A DNA stretch of 64,000 nucleotides from Bacillota bacterium (GTDB lineage: Bacteria; Bacillota; Clostridia; Acetivibrionales; DTU013). This document shows positions 18,147 through 26,075 of the stretch, in pieces (position 1 is the stretch's first letter; every line of letters starts with the position of its first letter). Where the stretch lies: the NCBI GenBank assembly GCA_023426125.1, contig JAFABI010000051.1:1-64000 (forward strand). Direction: 5' to 3'. The position numbers were made by a program, and so were the translations under genes. The notes under the pieces were generated by a model. It searched no databases. It was given only the letters and a program-made list of their open reading frames with translations, and was not told where the DNA came from.

Positions 18147-19043
18147 ATGACTGAGACGCTAAAAAATAACAGCTTATATAACAAGGAGCTTCTGAATGGC
18201 AGATTTTATCCCAAATTCAGAGCCTACTATTTCAAAGAGTGGGATGGCTATAATATGCAGTTTCATGCACATAATGCGGTGGAGATCATGTATGCCATCA
18301 CCGGAAGATGTCTGGTGGAAACCAGGGATGCATCCGTTCCTTTGAAAAAGGGAGAATTCATCCTGCTGGATGCCAATGTGGAGCACAGGTTGCAGGTGGA
18401 AAAGGACCTGCCTTGCAGGATGCTCAACGTCGAATTCGGATTTTATACGGAAAACTCGCTGCTGCCATCCTTCGGAGATTTTGTACGCAGCAGTAAAACT
18501 CTCCAACAGTTGCTTCGTTCCGGAATGCCCCATGTTGTCCTGAGAGACAGCGATGAGATCTATGTGGCCCTGAAAAGCCTTATTATGGAGCTTGACCGGA
18601 ATGACGCCACGGAAACCCATCTTGTACACCTCCTTTTTAGCCAGCTGCTGCTCCGGATCGCAAGGCTGTATTGCGAGGAAGGCGGCACCAAAAATTCGGG
18701 ACCGGCGGTTATGCACGTAAAAAAGGCGATCCGCTACATCCATCAGCACTATGACAGCGATATTCAAATCAAGGACATCGCATCCGCCGCCAACGTGCAT
18801 GCCGGCTATCTTCACCGCATCTTCAAAAGCAATAGGGGCTGCACCATCAATGAATACCTGCTGCGCATCCGAATGGAAAAAGCAAAGTCGCTCCTGGCAA
18901 ACACAGATATACAGATCTCCGACATATCCGGCTATGTGGGAATAAACAGCCGGCAATACTTCGCATATGTTTTCAGGAAGTATACCGGATTAGCCCCCTC
19001 CTCCTACCGCAGTTCAACTACCAGGCATGTCTACAATTATTAA
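18147..19043 (+). CDS. AraC-family transcriptional regulator with cupin sensor domain
   Basis: A 298-aa protein. The N-terminal half is a cupin-type effector domain (MQFHAHNAVEIMYAITGRC, LKKGEFILLDANVEHRL), typical of sugar-responsive AraC proteins. The C-terminal ~100 residues hold two helix-turn-helix motifs (IKDIASAANVHAGYLHRIFK and the ISDISGYVGINSRQYFAYVF segment). The ATG at 18147 follows AAGGATG and was preferred to an ATG at 18129. It lies 108 bases upstream of the co-directed GH4 glycosidase gene, which it probably controls. Confidence 0.92.
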   Translation: MTETLKNNSLYNKELLNGRFYPKFRAYYFKEWDGYNMQFHAHNAVEIMYAITGRCLVETRDASVPLKKGEFILLDANVEHRLQVEKDLPCRMLNVEFGFYTENSLLPSFGDFVRSSKTLQQLLRSGMPHVVLRDSDEIYVALKSLIMELDRNDATETHLVHLLFSQLLLRIARLYCEEGGTKNSGPAVMHVKKAIRYIHQHYDSDIQIKDIASAANVHAGYLHRIFKSNRGCTINEYLLRIRMEKAKSLLANTDIQISDISGYVGINSRQYFAYVFRKYTGLAPSSYRSSTTRHVYNY

Positions 19044-19151
19044 GTTAGTATTTCTTACATAATTTCACGCCTGAAGTTATCATTTTGCAAATCCCGCTCA
19101 AACAATTGATTTATAATAAAGTTAATATTTTTATATCGGGGAGGTTTTCCT

Positions 19152-20657
19152 ATGTCCTTTAAAATCGCGTTTATCGGGGCAGGAAGCATCGGCTTCACAA
19201 GAGGCCTGTTGCGGGATGTCCTGTCGGTAAATGAATTCCGCAAAATTGAAGTGGCTTTTACCGATATCAATGAGCATAATCTGGAGATGGTAACCCGGTT
19301 ATGCCAGCGGGATATCGACTCCAACGGATTGGACATCAAAATACAGGCTACCACCGACCGCAAAACAGCAGTCAAAAATGCCGGATATGTTTTCAACGTT
19401 GTCAGGATCGGAGGCCTGGAGGCTTTCCAGACGGATATCGACATTCCGCTGAAATATGGCATCGATCAGTGTGTTGGCGATACTCTTTGTGCCGGAGGCA
19501 TCATGTACGGCCAGCGGGGAATCCCGGCGGTACTGGACTTTTGCAGGGATATACGGGAAGCGGCGGCTCCGGGATGCCTGCTCCTCAATTATGCCAATCC
19601 CAATGCCATGATCACCTGGGCCTGTAACAAATACGGCGGTGTAAACACCATAGGCCTGTGTCACGGCGTCCAGGGCGGACACCAGCAAATTGCCGACGCC
19701 CTGGGTTTGAAGAAGGAGGAAGTGGACATCATTTGCGCCGGAATCAACCATCAGACCTGGTACATCCAGGTCAGGCACAAGGGCGAGGATATGACCGGAA
19801 AGCTTTTGGAAGCATTTGAAAAGCACCCGGAATTCAGCAAGACAGAGAAGGTCCGCATTGACATGCTGAAGAGATTCGGATACTACAGCACCGAATCCAA
19901 CGGACACCTGAGTGAATATGTTCCGTGGTACAGGAAGCGTCCTGAGGAAATCAAGGACTGGATCGACCTTGGCGTATGGATCAACGGGGAAACCGGAGGT
20001 TACCTGCGGGTGTGCACCGAAGGCAGAAACTGGTTTGAGACCGACTTTCCCAACTGGCTGAAGGAGCCGGCTTTGAAATACGGACAGCAGGAGCGCGGCA
20101 AAGAACATGGCTCCTATATTCTTGAAGGGCTGGAAACCGGCCGCCTGTACCGGGGGCATTTCAATGTAGTCAACAATGGCACGATAACCAATCTGCCGGA
20201 CGACGCCATCGTTGAGGTTCCGGGATATGTGGACGCCAACGGAGTTAATATCCCAAGGGTCGGTGATCTGCCACTGGGCTGTGCTGCCGTTTGCAATTCC
20301 AGCATAAGCGTTCAGCGTATGGCGGTGAAAGCTGCCGTACACGGTGATGACACCCTGCTTCGTCAGGCAATGATGATGGATCCGCTGGCAGGTGCGGTAT
20401 GCAACCCTCCCGAAATCTGGCAAATGGTTGATGAAATGCTGGTAACCCAGGAAAAATGGCTGCCCCAGTATAAAACTGCCATAAAGGAAGCAAAAAAACG
20501 GCTGAAAGCGGGAAAAGCGGTCAAAACCAGGGAAGGCTACCAGGGAGCTGCCCGGTTAAAGACGAAGACGGTAGAGGAAATGTCCAGGAACAAAGAGGCT
20601 GCAAAAAAGAATGCTTCCGCTGCCGACAAGGCGGAAGAACGGCCTGCGGCAAAGTAG
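19152..20657 (+). CDS. Glycoside hydrolase family 4 (alpha-galactosidase-like, NAD/Mn-dependent)
   Basis: A 501-aa enzyme with the N-terminal Rossmann motif IAFIGAGSIGFTRGLLRDV for NAD+, the family Cys-His segment GLCHGVQGG, and GINHQTWYI, which supply the Mn2+ ligands and redox-assisted cleavage of alpha-glycosides. The pattern is closest to the MelA/alpha-galactosidase branch, but galacturonidase or glucosidase activity cannot be excluded. The last ~55 residues are a Lys/Ala/Glu-rich tail (AKKNASAADKAEERPAAK) not needed by the family. The ATG at 19152 is preceded by GGGGAGG. No permease is adjacent. A terminator follows at 20688-20732. Confidence 0.9.
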   Translation: MSFKIAFIGAGSIGFTRGLLRDVLSVNEFRKIEVAFTDINEHNLEMVTRLCQRDIDSNGLDIKIQATTDRKTAVKNAGYVFNVVRIGGLEAFQTDIDIPLKYGIDQCVGDTLCAGGIMYGQRGIPAVLDFCRDIREAAAPGCLLLNYANPNAMITWACNKYGGVNTIGLCHGVQGGHQQIADALGLKKEEVDIICAGINHQTWYIQVRHKGEDMTGKLLEAFEKHPEFSKTEKVRIDMLKRFGYYSTESNGHLSEYVPWYRKRPEEIKDWIDLGVWINGETGGYLRVCTEGRNWFETDFPNWLKEPALKYGQQERGKEHGSYILEGLETGRLYRGHFNVVNNGTITNLPDDAIVEVPGYVDANGVNIPRVGDLPLGCAAVCNSSISVQRMAVKAAVHGDDTLLRQAMMMDPLAGAVCNPPEIWQMVDEMLVTQEKWLPQYKTAIKEAKKRLKAGKAVKTREGYQGAARLKTKTVEEMSRNKEAAKKNASAADKAEERPAAK

Positions 20658-20687
20658 GACGGACCGCTTGACGAAGCACAAAATAGC

Positions 20688-20732
20688 AGACCATGTGAGG
20701 GCTAGGACAGCTTTGCACGGTCTATCTTTTTG
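20688..20732 (+). terminator. Terminator of the GH4 gene
   Basis: AGACC (20688-20692) pairs with GGTCT (20719-20723), extended inward with one mismatch, and CTTTTTG follows. The loop is long, so this is less certain than the other terminators listed. Confidence 0.5.
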
Positions 20733-20815
20733 TCTATCCGCTGCAATCCATATCTATATCCATATCTATCCGCATTGTCAACATATCCAATCTATCCAAT
20801 ATACCAACAAGTCCA

Positions 20816-20844
20816 TTGACATCATCTGCCATAATGGATATAAT
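20816..20844 (+). promoter_or_regulatory. Consensus promoter of the Phd-Uma2 gene with ATGGATA/TATCCAT motifs
   Basis: TTGACA (20816-20821) and TATAAT (20839-20844) with exactly 17 bp between them. ATGGATA overlaps the -10, its complement TATCCAT recurs downstream (about 20867-20873), and many TATCCA/CTATCC hexamers lie upstream (about 20732-20805). The repeats could be operators for autoregulation by the Phd domain; that role is inference. Confidence 0.7.
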
Positions 20845-20888
20845 ATAAATATATCTTAGCTATTTTATCCATCATCGGAGGTGCAGCC

Positions 20889-21650
20889 ATGAAAGTAAGC
20901 TCAACGGAAATCCAGAATAATTTCGGCAAGTACCTGATCCTGGCGGGAAAAGAGGACATCATCATAACAAAGAACGGAACCGAAGTGGCAAGGCTGACTG
21001 CCGGAGATAATATCCTTCATCAGAAAGGAATTCTGGACAGCGTTATTAAAGAAGAAGCTGTAGACTATTATGCCGCCGGCAGTGAAATTTACGGGCGGAA
21101 GGCTACATATGAAGAGTTCCTCAAGCTGACAAAGGACAATGAAGATACCCGATACGAGTACATCGACGGAGAGATCTTCGTCATGGAATCGCCCAAAACT
21201 CCGCACCAAACTGCTCTGACTGAACTGTTCGGAGGTTTCTACAACTGGTTCCAGGGAAAAAAATGCAGGCCTCTGGTGGCCCCCTACGATATAACCTTGA
21301 AAAGAAGCAAGAAAAACATCAATGTGGTTCAACCGGACCTCATGGTGATCTGCGACCTTGAAGAAAAGCTTGGAGAGGACGGCTATTACAAAGGCGTCCC
21401 TTCCCTGACCCTTGAAATCATCTCCGACGGCACCGCAAAAAAAGACCTGCTTAGAAAAATGAATTTGTACAAGGATACCGGGGTCCAGGAATACTGGCTG
21501 GTTGACCCTTCTTACAAATCCATCATTATTTACCGTTTCATTGATCACAACCGTATTGACATGCGGTCATACGAAGCAGGTGTGGATGCGGTAGCCGAGT
21601 CCTTTCTGTTTGAAGGCCTGAGCATAGAAATTGATAAGGTGTTCAGGTGA
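20889..21650 (+). CDS. Fusion of Phd/YefM antitoxin domain with Uma2-family nuclease domain
   Basis: A 253-aa protein. Residues 1-~45 (MKVSSTEIQNNFGKYLILAG, then IIITKNGTEVARL) match the DNA-binding N-terminus of Phd/YefM antitoxins. From ~75 on the protein is a Uma2 (DUF820) PD-(D/E)xK-fold domain: YEYIDGEIFVMESP, VVQPDLMVIC and SLTLEIISDGT supply the acidic active-site residues, with KKDLLRKMNLYKDTGVQEYW after them. Uma2 proteins are usually ~190-aa single-domain proteins, so the attached antitoxin-like domain is unusual. The ATG is preceded by CGGAGG. It has its own strong promoter. Whether it cuts DNA, represses, or both is unknown. Confidence 0.85.
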   Translation: MKVSSTEIQNNFGKYLILAGKEDIIITKNGTEVARLTAGDNILHQKGILDSVIKEEAVDYYAAGSEIYGRKATYEEFLKLTKDNEDTRYEYIDGEIFVMESPKTPHQTALTELFGGFYNWFQGKKCRPLVAPYDITLKRSKKNINVVQPDLMVICDLEEKLGEDGYYKGVPSLTLEIISDGTAKKDLLRKMNLYKDTGVQEYWLVDPSYKSIIIYRFIDHNRIDMRSYEAGVDAVAESFLFEGLSIEIDKVFR

Positions 21651-21715
21651 AAATCCGAAGCGGTATTTTTTGAAAATGCAGGCTGCTTCAATTTTCACCT
21701 GTGCCCCCGCCTTTG

Positions 21716-22756
21716 CTATTTCCCGGGAAGCTCGATCCGTTTGCCGGTTCTCGACGATTCATAAATCGCCGTTATAATTTCCACCGGCTTTCTTCCTTCA
21801 TACTGGTCGACCATCGTTTTACGGTCCTCCCGTATTGCATCCGCCATATCGCCGATCTGCCGGATATGCCCTTCGATGCCGAAGGCTGCAGGATTGCTGA
21901 AGGTCTTGCCAGAGGTTTGCTTCACCTGGATGACCCCTGGCTGCTCCTGTCCCTGGATTGTCCAGGTGGCAATGCTGTCTTCTTCCAGAACAATGGTCCC
22001 CTTGTCGCCATTGACCTCCAGCCTGCGGGGTGAGCCGGGGTAGACAGAAGTGGTGCCCTGAATGACCCCCAGCGCACCGCACTGGAATTCTACCACCGCG
22101 GCGGCGGTATCCTCCACCTCGATTTTCCTCGCAAGGGTCCTGGTATATGCAAATACCGACTTTACAGGTCCCATCACATACTGCAGCAGGTCTATCCCGT
22201 GAATCCCCTGGTTCATGAGAGCGCCGCCGCCATCCATCTTCCAGGTGCCCCGCCATCCGCCTTTGTCATAATACTCCTGGGAGCGGTAATATTTCATATA
22301 GATGTCTCCGGAGATCAATTTCCCAAGCTCGCCCCGTTCTACAGTCCCCTTGAGCCTTCTAACCGCATCGGTAAAGCGAAGCTGTGAAATCACTTCCATT
22401 TTGACCTTGTTTGTCCTGCATGCTTCAATGATGGCATCCGCCTCTTCCAGGGTGAGGGCCATGGGCTTTTCCACCACAATGTGTTTGCCTGCGTTTGCAG
22501 CCTTGATTGCCAGAGGAGCATGCAGTCCGCTGGGCGTACAGATGCATACGGCATCAATTTCCTGGTTTTCCAGCATGATCTCCGCCGAATCAAAAACAGC
22601 CGAATCGTATTTTTTTGCCGCCGCAGTCCTGGAGGCTTCGTATAAATCAGTAAATCCAACCAGTTTTGTGCCTTCCGTCGCAAGGATTGCGTTTGCATGC
22701 CAGTCCGAGATCATTCCGCAGCCAATGATGCCAAATCCGATTTCTTTTCCTTTCAC
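21716..22756 (-). CDS. Gfo/Idh/MocA-family NAD(P)-dependent oxidoreductase
   Basis: A ~346-aa sugar or inositol dehydrogenase-like enzyme. The Rossmann motif FGIIGCGMISDWHANAI at the N-terminus, the family EKPMALTLEEAD segment and a middle GGGALMNQGIHGIDLLQY stretch with the catalytic His/Asp are all present. The start is taken as the GTG at 22756; upstream in-frame codons run into the promoter region. It is divergent from the isomerase/oxidoreductase pair at 23083-24894, so the three may belong to one sugar-conversion module (for example keto-sugar interconversion). Substrate not predictable. Confidence 0.9.
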   Translation of the reverse strand: MKGKEIGFGIIGCGMISDWHANAILATEGTKLVGFTDLYEASRTAAAKKYDSAVFDSAEIMLENQEIDAVCICTPSGLHAPLAIKAANAGKHIVVEKPMALTLEEADAIIEACRTNKVKMEVISQLRFTDAVRRLKGTVERGELGKLISGDIYMKYYRSQEYYDKGGWRGTWKMDGGGALMNQGIHGIDLLQYVMGPVKSVFAYTRTLARKIEVEDTAAAVVEFQCGALGVIQGTTSVYPGSPRRLEVNGDKGTIVLEEDSIATWTIQGQEQPGVIQVKQTSGKTFSNPAAFGIEGHIRQIGDMADAIREDRKTMVDQYEGRKPVEIITAIYESSRTGKRIELPGK

Positions 22757-22997
22757 TGCCACACCCCTGTCCCATGATATTCTACTATAATCATTATATA
22801 AAAACGGAGAGTATTTTCTGTGCATATTCTATGAAAAAGTTGATCAAATTGATGCGATATTATGCATCGGACAATTCGCCGACTTTTCGCAGGGTACAAT
22901 TTGCGTTTCAAAATGTTTCAAATGACAAATTTGTACTATTTTATTCAACATTTATTATATTACAAAAAACCTTCCTGTGATATTTTATTCTTAATAT

Positions 22998-23039
22998 GAC
23001 ACTGTAAAAAATTAAGGCAACAAAAAATTTTGCAGTGTC
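22998..23039 (+). repeat. Inverted repeat upstream of the sugar isomerase gene
   Basis: GACACTGTAAAAAATT (22998-23013) pairs with AATTTTGCAGTGTC (23026-23039). It lies ~40 bases upstream of the isomerase start and could be an operator or a leader hairpin. A second inverted repeat, GTACAATTTG/CAAATTTGTAC, is at about 22894-22938 in the same divergent region. Confidence 0.6.
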
Positions 23040-23082
23040 TTGCTGGACAAAAAATAATGAATTGGTGAAAGGAAGGACAGCG

Positions 23083-23829
23083 ATGGAAAAGATCGGACTA
23101 CAGCTTTATTCAATTAAAGAACTCACAAGCACCGATTTTCTCGGTACGCTTGAGAAGGTTGCAAAAATAGGATATGACGGCGTCGAATTTGCAGGAACCT
23201 TCAACACGCCGGCGCCGAAGCTGAAAGAAGCGCTTGCAGATCTTGGCCTCAAACCCGCAGGCAGCCATATCGGTATTGACAGGCTGAAAAATGAACTGGA
23301 CAGCGTGATAGCGTATTCCCTTGAAATCGGCGATCCATATATCATCTGCCCCGGGCTTCCGGAAGACATGCACTGCAGCACTGACGCATGGCTGAAAACC
23401 GCGGAGCTGTTTAATCAAATCGGCAGCAAATGCAAGGAAAACGGTATAGGCTTCGGTTACCACAACCATGAATTCGAATTTAAAAGCTTTGACGGTATTT
23501 ACGGACTGGACCTCCTGATGGACAATACGCGGCCGGAGCTTGTATTCCTGGAATTGGATACTTTCTGGGTGGAATATGTGGGATTGCGTTCGGTGGATTT
23601 CATTGAAAAATACAAGGAACGCTGTTCGATACTCCATATAAAGGATATGAAGAGCCTGCAGGAAAAGGTCAATACCGAAATCGGAAAGGGCATCATGGAT
23701 TTTAAGGGAATTACGGCGCTCGGTAAGAAATACGGCGTACAGTGGTACACCGTCGAGCAGGAGGAATATGAAATCCCTCAGCTTGAAAGCATTGAGGAAA
23801 GCCTGCGGTATTTAAGAAAAATCGTATGA
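23083..23829 (+). CDS. Sugar phosphate isomerase/epimerase (xylose isomerase-like TIM barrel)
   Basis: A 248-aa TIM-barrel protein beginning MEKIGLQLYSIKE, of the AP-endonuclease-2 fold used by IolE/IolI/hydroxypyruvate-isomerase-like enzymes. Conserved metal ligands appear in GFGYHNHEFEF, ELDTFWVEY and ILHIKDMK, and the late VEQEEYE. The ATG at 23083 follows AAAGGAAGG. It is followed 18 bases later by a Gfo/Idh/MocA dehydrogenase, a frequent pairing in sugar degradation operons. A leader hairpin precedes it. Confidence 0.92.
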   Translation: MEKIGLQLYSIKELTSTDFLGTLEKVAKIGYDGVEFAGTFNTPAPKLKEALADLGLKPAGSHIGIDRLKNELDSVIAYSLEIGDPYIICPGLPEDMHCSTDAWLKTAELFNQIGSKCKENGIGFGYHNHEFEFKSFDGIYGLDLLMDNTRPELVFLELDTFWVEYVGLRSVDFIEKYKERCSILHIKDMKSLQEKVNTEIGKGIMDFKGITALGKKYGVQWYTVEQEEYEIPQLESIEESLRYLRKIV

Positions 23830-23847
23830 CAGGGAGGAAGATCGATC

Positions 23848-24894
23848 ATGAAGGACAGAAAAATAAGGATAGGAATCATCGGTGCGGGCAACATTGCCCA
23901 GAATGCCCATATTCCTTCCTATCTTAAGCAGGAGGATTGCGAACTTGTTGCCGTATGTGATTTGAAGCCCGACCGGGCAAGGGAAGTGGCTGAAAAGCAC
24001 CAAATCAAGCATGTGGCCCAGGATATAAAGGAATTGGTGTCCCTGGAGGATGTCGACGCCGTCAGCATCTGTACCTGGAATAATGCCCACATGCAGGCGG
24101 CAGTGGAGGCTGCAAAGGCAGGCAAACACATTCTCTGCGAAAAGCCCATGGCGATGACCGTGCAAGAGGCGCAGACCATGGAGGAAACCGCAAGGAAGAA
24201 CAATGTCACCCTGATGCTGGGCTTTGTAAACAGGTTTCGTCCGGACAGCAAGCTGATCAAAGAGATGGCCGATTCGGGGAAATTCGGAGAAATCTATTAC
24301 AGCAAGGCCGGCTGGCTCAGAAGGAGGGGAACTCCCCTTGGCTGGTTCACCGACCTGTCCAAATCCGGAGGCGGCCCCGTGATCGATATCGGCGTCCATG
24401 TCATCGACCTGACCTGGTATTTCATGGGTAAGCCGAAGCCCCTCTCCGTCAGCGCGACCGTCCATAATAAAATAGGCGATTATCAGACCAAAGGCGTCGG
24501 CAGGTGGACGGCATTTGATACTGACAATCTGGTATTTGAAACCGAGGATTCCGCCACCGGGATCATCCGGTTTGAAAACGGCGCATCCATGAACTTCGAG
24601 GTCAGTTGGGCAATCAATGGAAAGGATACCGGAATCTACAGTCAGATCTTTGGAAACAAGGCAGGAGCCAGCCTGAATCCGCTGGCCATCTACGGCGAAG
24701 AGGAAAATTACCTGATGGATTCCACCCCCACCATCGGCAGCGAGGACGCGTTTGTAAACCAGATCAGGCATTTCCTTGACTGTATCAAAGAGGGTAAGCA
24801 ACCCATTTCTACAGCGGAAGACGGCGTGTGGATTCAAAAAATACTGAACGGGATCTATGCCTCGGCAGAAGCCGGGAAGGAACTGACTTTGTAA
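23848..24894 (+). CDS. Gfo/Idh/MocA-family oxidoreductase
   Basis: A 348-aa dehydrogenase. The N-terminal NAD(P)-binding motif IGIIGAGNIAQNAHIPSYL, the CEKPMAMTVQEAQTM segment and a GGGPVIDIGVHVIDLTWY stretch identify the family. The ATG follows AGGGAGG. It is the second gene of an operon with the isomerase and the second Gfo/Idh paralogue in this 3-kb region. A terminator lies directly after it at 24900-24932. Confidence 0.92.
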   Translation: MKDRKIRIGIIGAGNIAQNAHIPSYLKQEDCELVAVCDLKPDRAREVAEKHQIKHVAQDIKELVSLEDVDAVSICTWNNAHMQAAVEAAKAGKHILCEKPMAMTVQEAQTMEETARKNNVTLMLGFVNRFRPDSKLIKEMADSGKFGEIYYSKAGWLRRRGTPLGWFTDLSKSGGGPVIDIGVHVIDLTWYFMGKPKPLSVSATVHNKIGDYQTKGVGRWTAFDTDNLVFETEDSATGIIRFENGASMNFEVSWAINGKDTGIYSQIFGNKAGASLNPLAIYGEEENYLMDSTPTIGSEDAFVNQIRHFLDCIKEGKQPISTAEDGVWIQKILNGIYASAEAGKELTL

Positions 24895-24899
24895 GCCGT

Positions 24900-24932
24900 A
24901 AAAAAGCCGCTGCAAAAGAGTGTCGCTTTTTT
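24900..24932 (+). terminator. Terminator after the isomerase/oxidoreductase operon
   Basis: AAAAAAGC(CG)C and G(TGTC)GCTTTTTT form a stem around a ~12-base loop, and the right arm itself is T-rich. It starts six bases after the stop codon. Confidence 0.65.
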
Positions 24933-24960
24933 AGTTAAAGAAAAGGGCTGCCTCAAAATA

Positions 24961-25110
24961 TGCGGATGCGCAATGCGCGCCCCTGGTACATATCAGTATG
25001 CCAACCTTTTGACAGGGGACGGTCTTTGTCCGGACATGCGACAGAGAACCGTCCCTTGTCGCATGTTACCATAGATTCATTCATGCGGACGCGAAACGCG
25101 CGCCCCTGTA
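24961..25110. repeat. Cluster of half-repeats and a CATGCGACA hairpin
   Basis: Two half copies of the GCGCGC element (TGCGGATGCGCAATGCGCGC at 24961-24980, and TGCGGACGCGAAACGCGCGC from 25084) flank a segment containing GGGGACGGTCTTTGTCC. This is followed by CATGCGACA...TGTCGCATG, a 9-bp perfect inverted repeat around GAGAACCGTCCCT. Such GGGACGGTT hairpins recur in clostridial intergenic DNA. The arrangement suggests repeat-into-repeat insertion. No gene is visible between 24895 and 25384. Confidence 0.6.
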
Positions 25111-25208
25111 TCCGATTTATCACGCCGTGGTCAGGTTCCTGATAATTTTAATGAAGGAGCTATTGACAGTTTATGCGCATTCAATTACTATTAATCCGGT
25201 TGCTTCTA

Positions 25209-25360
25209 TTTAGGAGCACTGAAAAATTACTTCCTCTTTTTCTGAAATTGTCGGCTGCATAGGCGAACAGCAGATGCAAAGCGTTTGCGACCGGCCTCCG
25301 GCGATTCAGGATTGCATTTAGCAGAAAATTTTAGCGGAAGTTATAATTTCACCAATGCTT
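25209..25360 (+). promoter_or_regulatory. Structured leader of the serine dehydratase operon
   Basis: TTTAGGAGCACTGA (25209-25222), identical to a 14-mer beside the DUF1540 leader hairpin, opens a long-range stem: AGCACTG...ACTTCC pairs imperfectly with GGAAGT...CAATGCT (to about 25357). Inside, ATGCAA...TTGCAT closes over smaller stems including CCGG-CCT-CCGG. This may be a palindromic repeat with an inserted structured domain, or a regulatory RNA. No riboswitch class that I know fits. Confidence 0.4.
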
Positions 25361-25384
25361 GAACCAAAGCACCGGGAGGAAAAA

Positions 25385-26056
25385 ATGAGCAATATCAGTG
25401 TTTTTGACATCATCGGGCCTGTGATGATCGGTCCCTCCAGCTCCCATACCGCAGGGGCGCAAAAGCTGGGCAGGGTTGCCGGCAGTATCTGCGGAAAAAG
25501 CTTTAATGCCGTTGAATTTTATCTTCACGGGTCTTTTGCCAAAACCTATAAGGGACACGGGACGGACAAGGCTTTGACGGCAGGTATTCTGGGGATGGAC
25601 CCGGACGACGGCAGGTTGAGGGATTCTCTTGCAATTGCGGAAGCGAAAGGCATCAAGGTAGACTTTATTGAAGCAGACCTTGGGGAGGTTCACCCCAATA
25701 CGGTGAAAATCGTAATAAAAAACAATGAAGCTGTGCTGCTTACCCTCATGGGTTCATCCACAGGCGGTGGCAATATCCTTATTACCGAGGTTGACGGCTG
25801 CCCGTTGGAAATCAGCGGGCAGTATACCGCCATCATCATCCGGCACAAAGATATCCGCGGTATGGTCAGCAAGATATCCGGGATTATAGCGCAAAACCAA
25901 CTGAACATTGCAACCTTGAAGGTAAGCAGAGAACGCAAAGGGGAAACCGCGACCACGGTTGTTGAGATAGACAATGCCGCACCGGAAAGTATCGTAGATG
26001 AAATTATGGAAATAAATAATGTAATATCCGTTCGATTATTAAATTCCATAGCGTAA
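25385..26056 (+). CDS. sdaAB: L-serine ammonia-lyase, iron-sulfur-dependent, beta subunit
   Basis: A 223-aa subunit with the signature MIGPSSSHTAGAQKLG near the N-terminus and a C-terminal ACT domain (HKDIRGMVSKISGIIAQNQLNIATL). Together with SdaAA it deaminates L-serine to pyruvate and ammonia using a 4Fe-4S cluster. The ATG at 25385 follows GGGAGGAAAA. The alpha-subunit gene starts 19 bases after its stop codon. The two-gene form is typical of Firmicutes. Confidence 0.96.
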   Translation: MSNISVFDIIGPVMIGPSSSHTAGAQKLGRVAGSICGKSFNAVEFYLHGSFAKTYKGHGTDKALTAGILGMDPDDGRLRDSLAIAEAKGIKVDFIEADLGEVHPNTVKIVIKNNEAVLLTLMGSSTGGGNILITEVDGCPLEISGQYTAIIIRHKDIRGMVSKISGIIAQNQLNIATLKVSRERKGETATTVVEIDNAAPESIVDEIMEINNVISVRLLNSIA

Positions 26057-26075
26057 CATAAGCGGAGGACATTTT

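Noticed and set aside
19299..20423. A 374-codon frame antisense to the GH4 gene
   Set aside because: The sense strand encodes a complete GH4 enzyme; the antisense frame lacks a start signal and any known motif.
19152..20657. GH4 gene as LplD-type alpha-galacturonidase
   Set aside because: The N-terminal motif and Cys-His segment look closer to the MelA-like branch; the nearby LplB-type permeases are 14 kb away and on another operon.
20728..20810. Short TATCCA/CTATCC repeats as a CRISPR or microsatellite array
   Set aside because: Units are irregular, with no spacers of constant length; they are better seen as possible operator half-sites.
23812..24915. A 367-codon frame antisense to the second oxidoreductase
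   Set aside because: Shadow of a clear Gfo/Idh/MocA gene, extending over its terminator.
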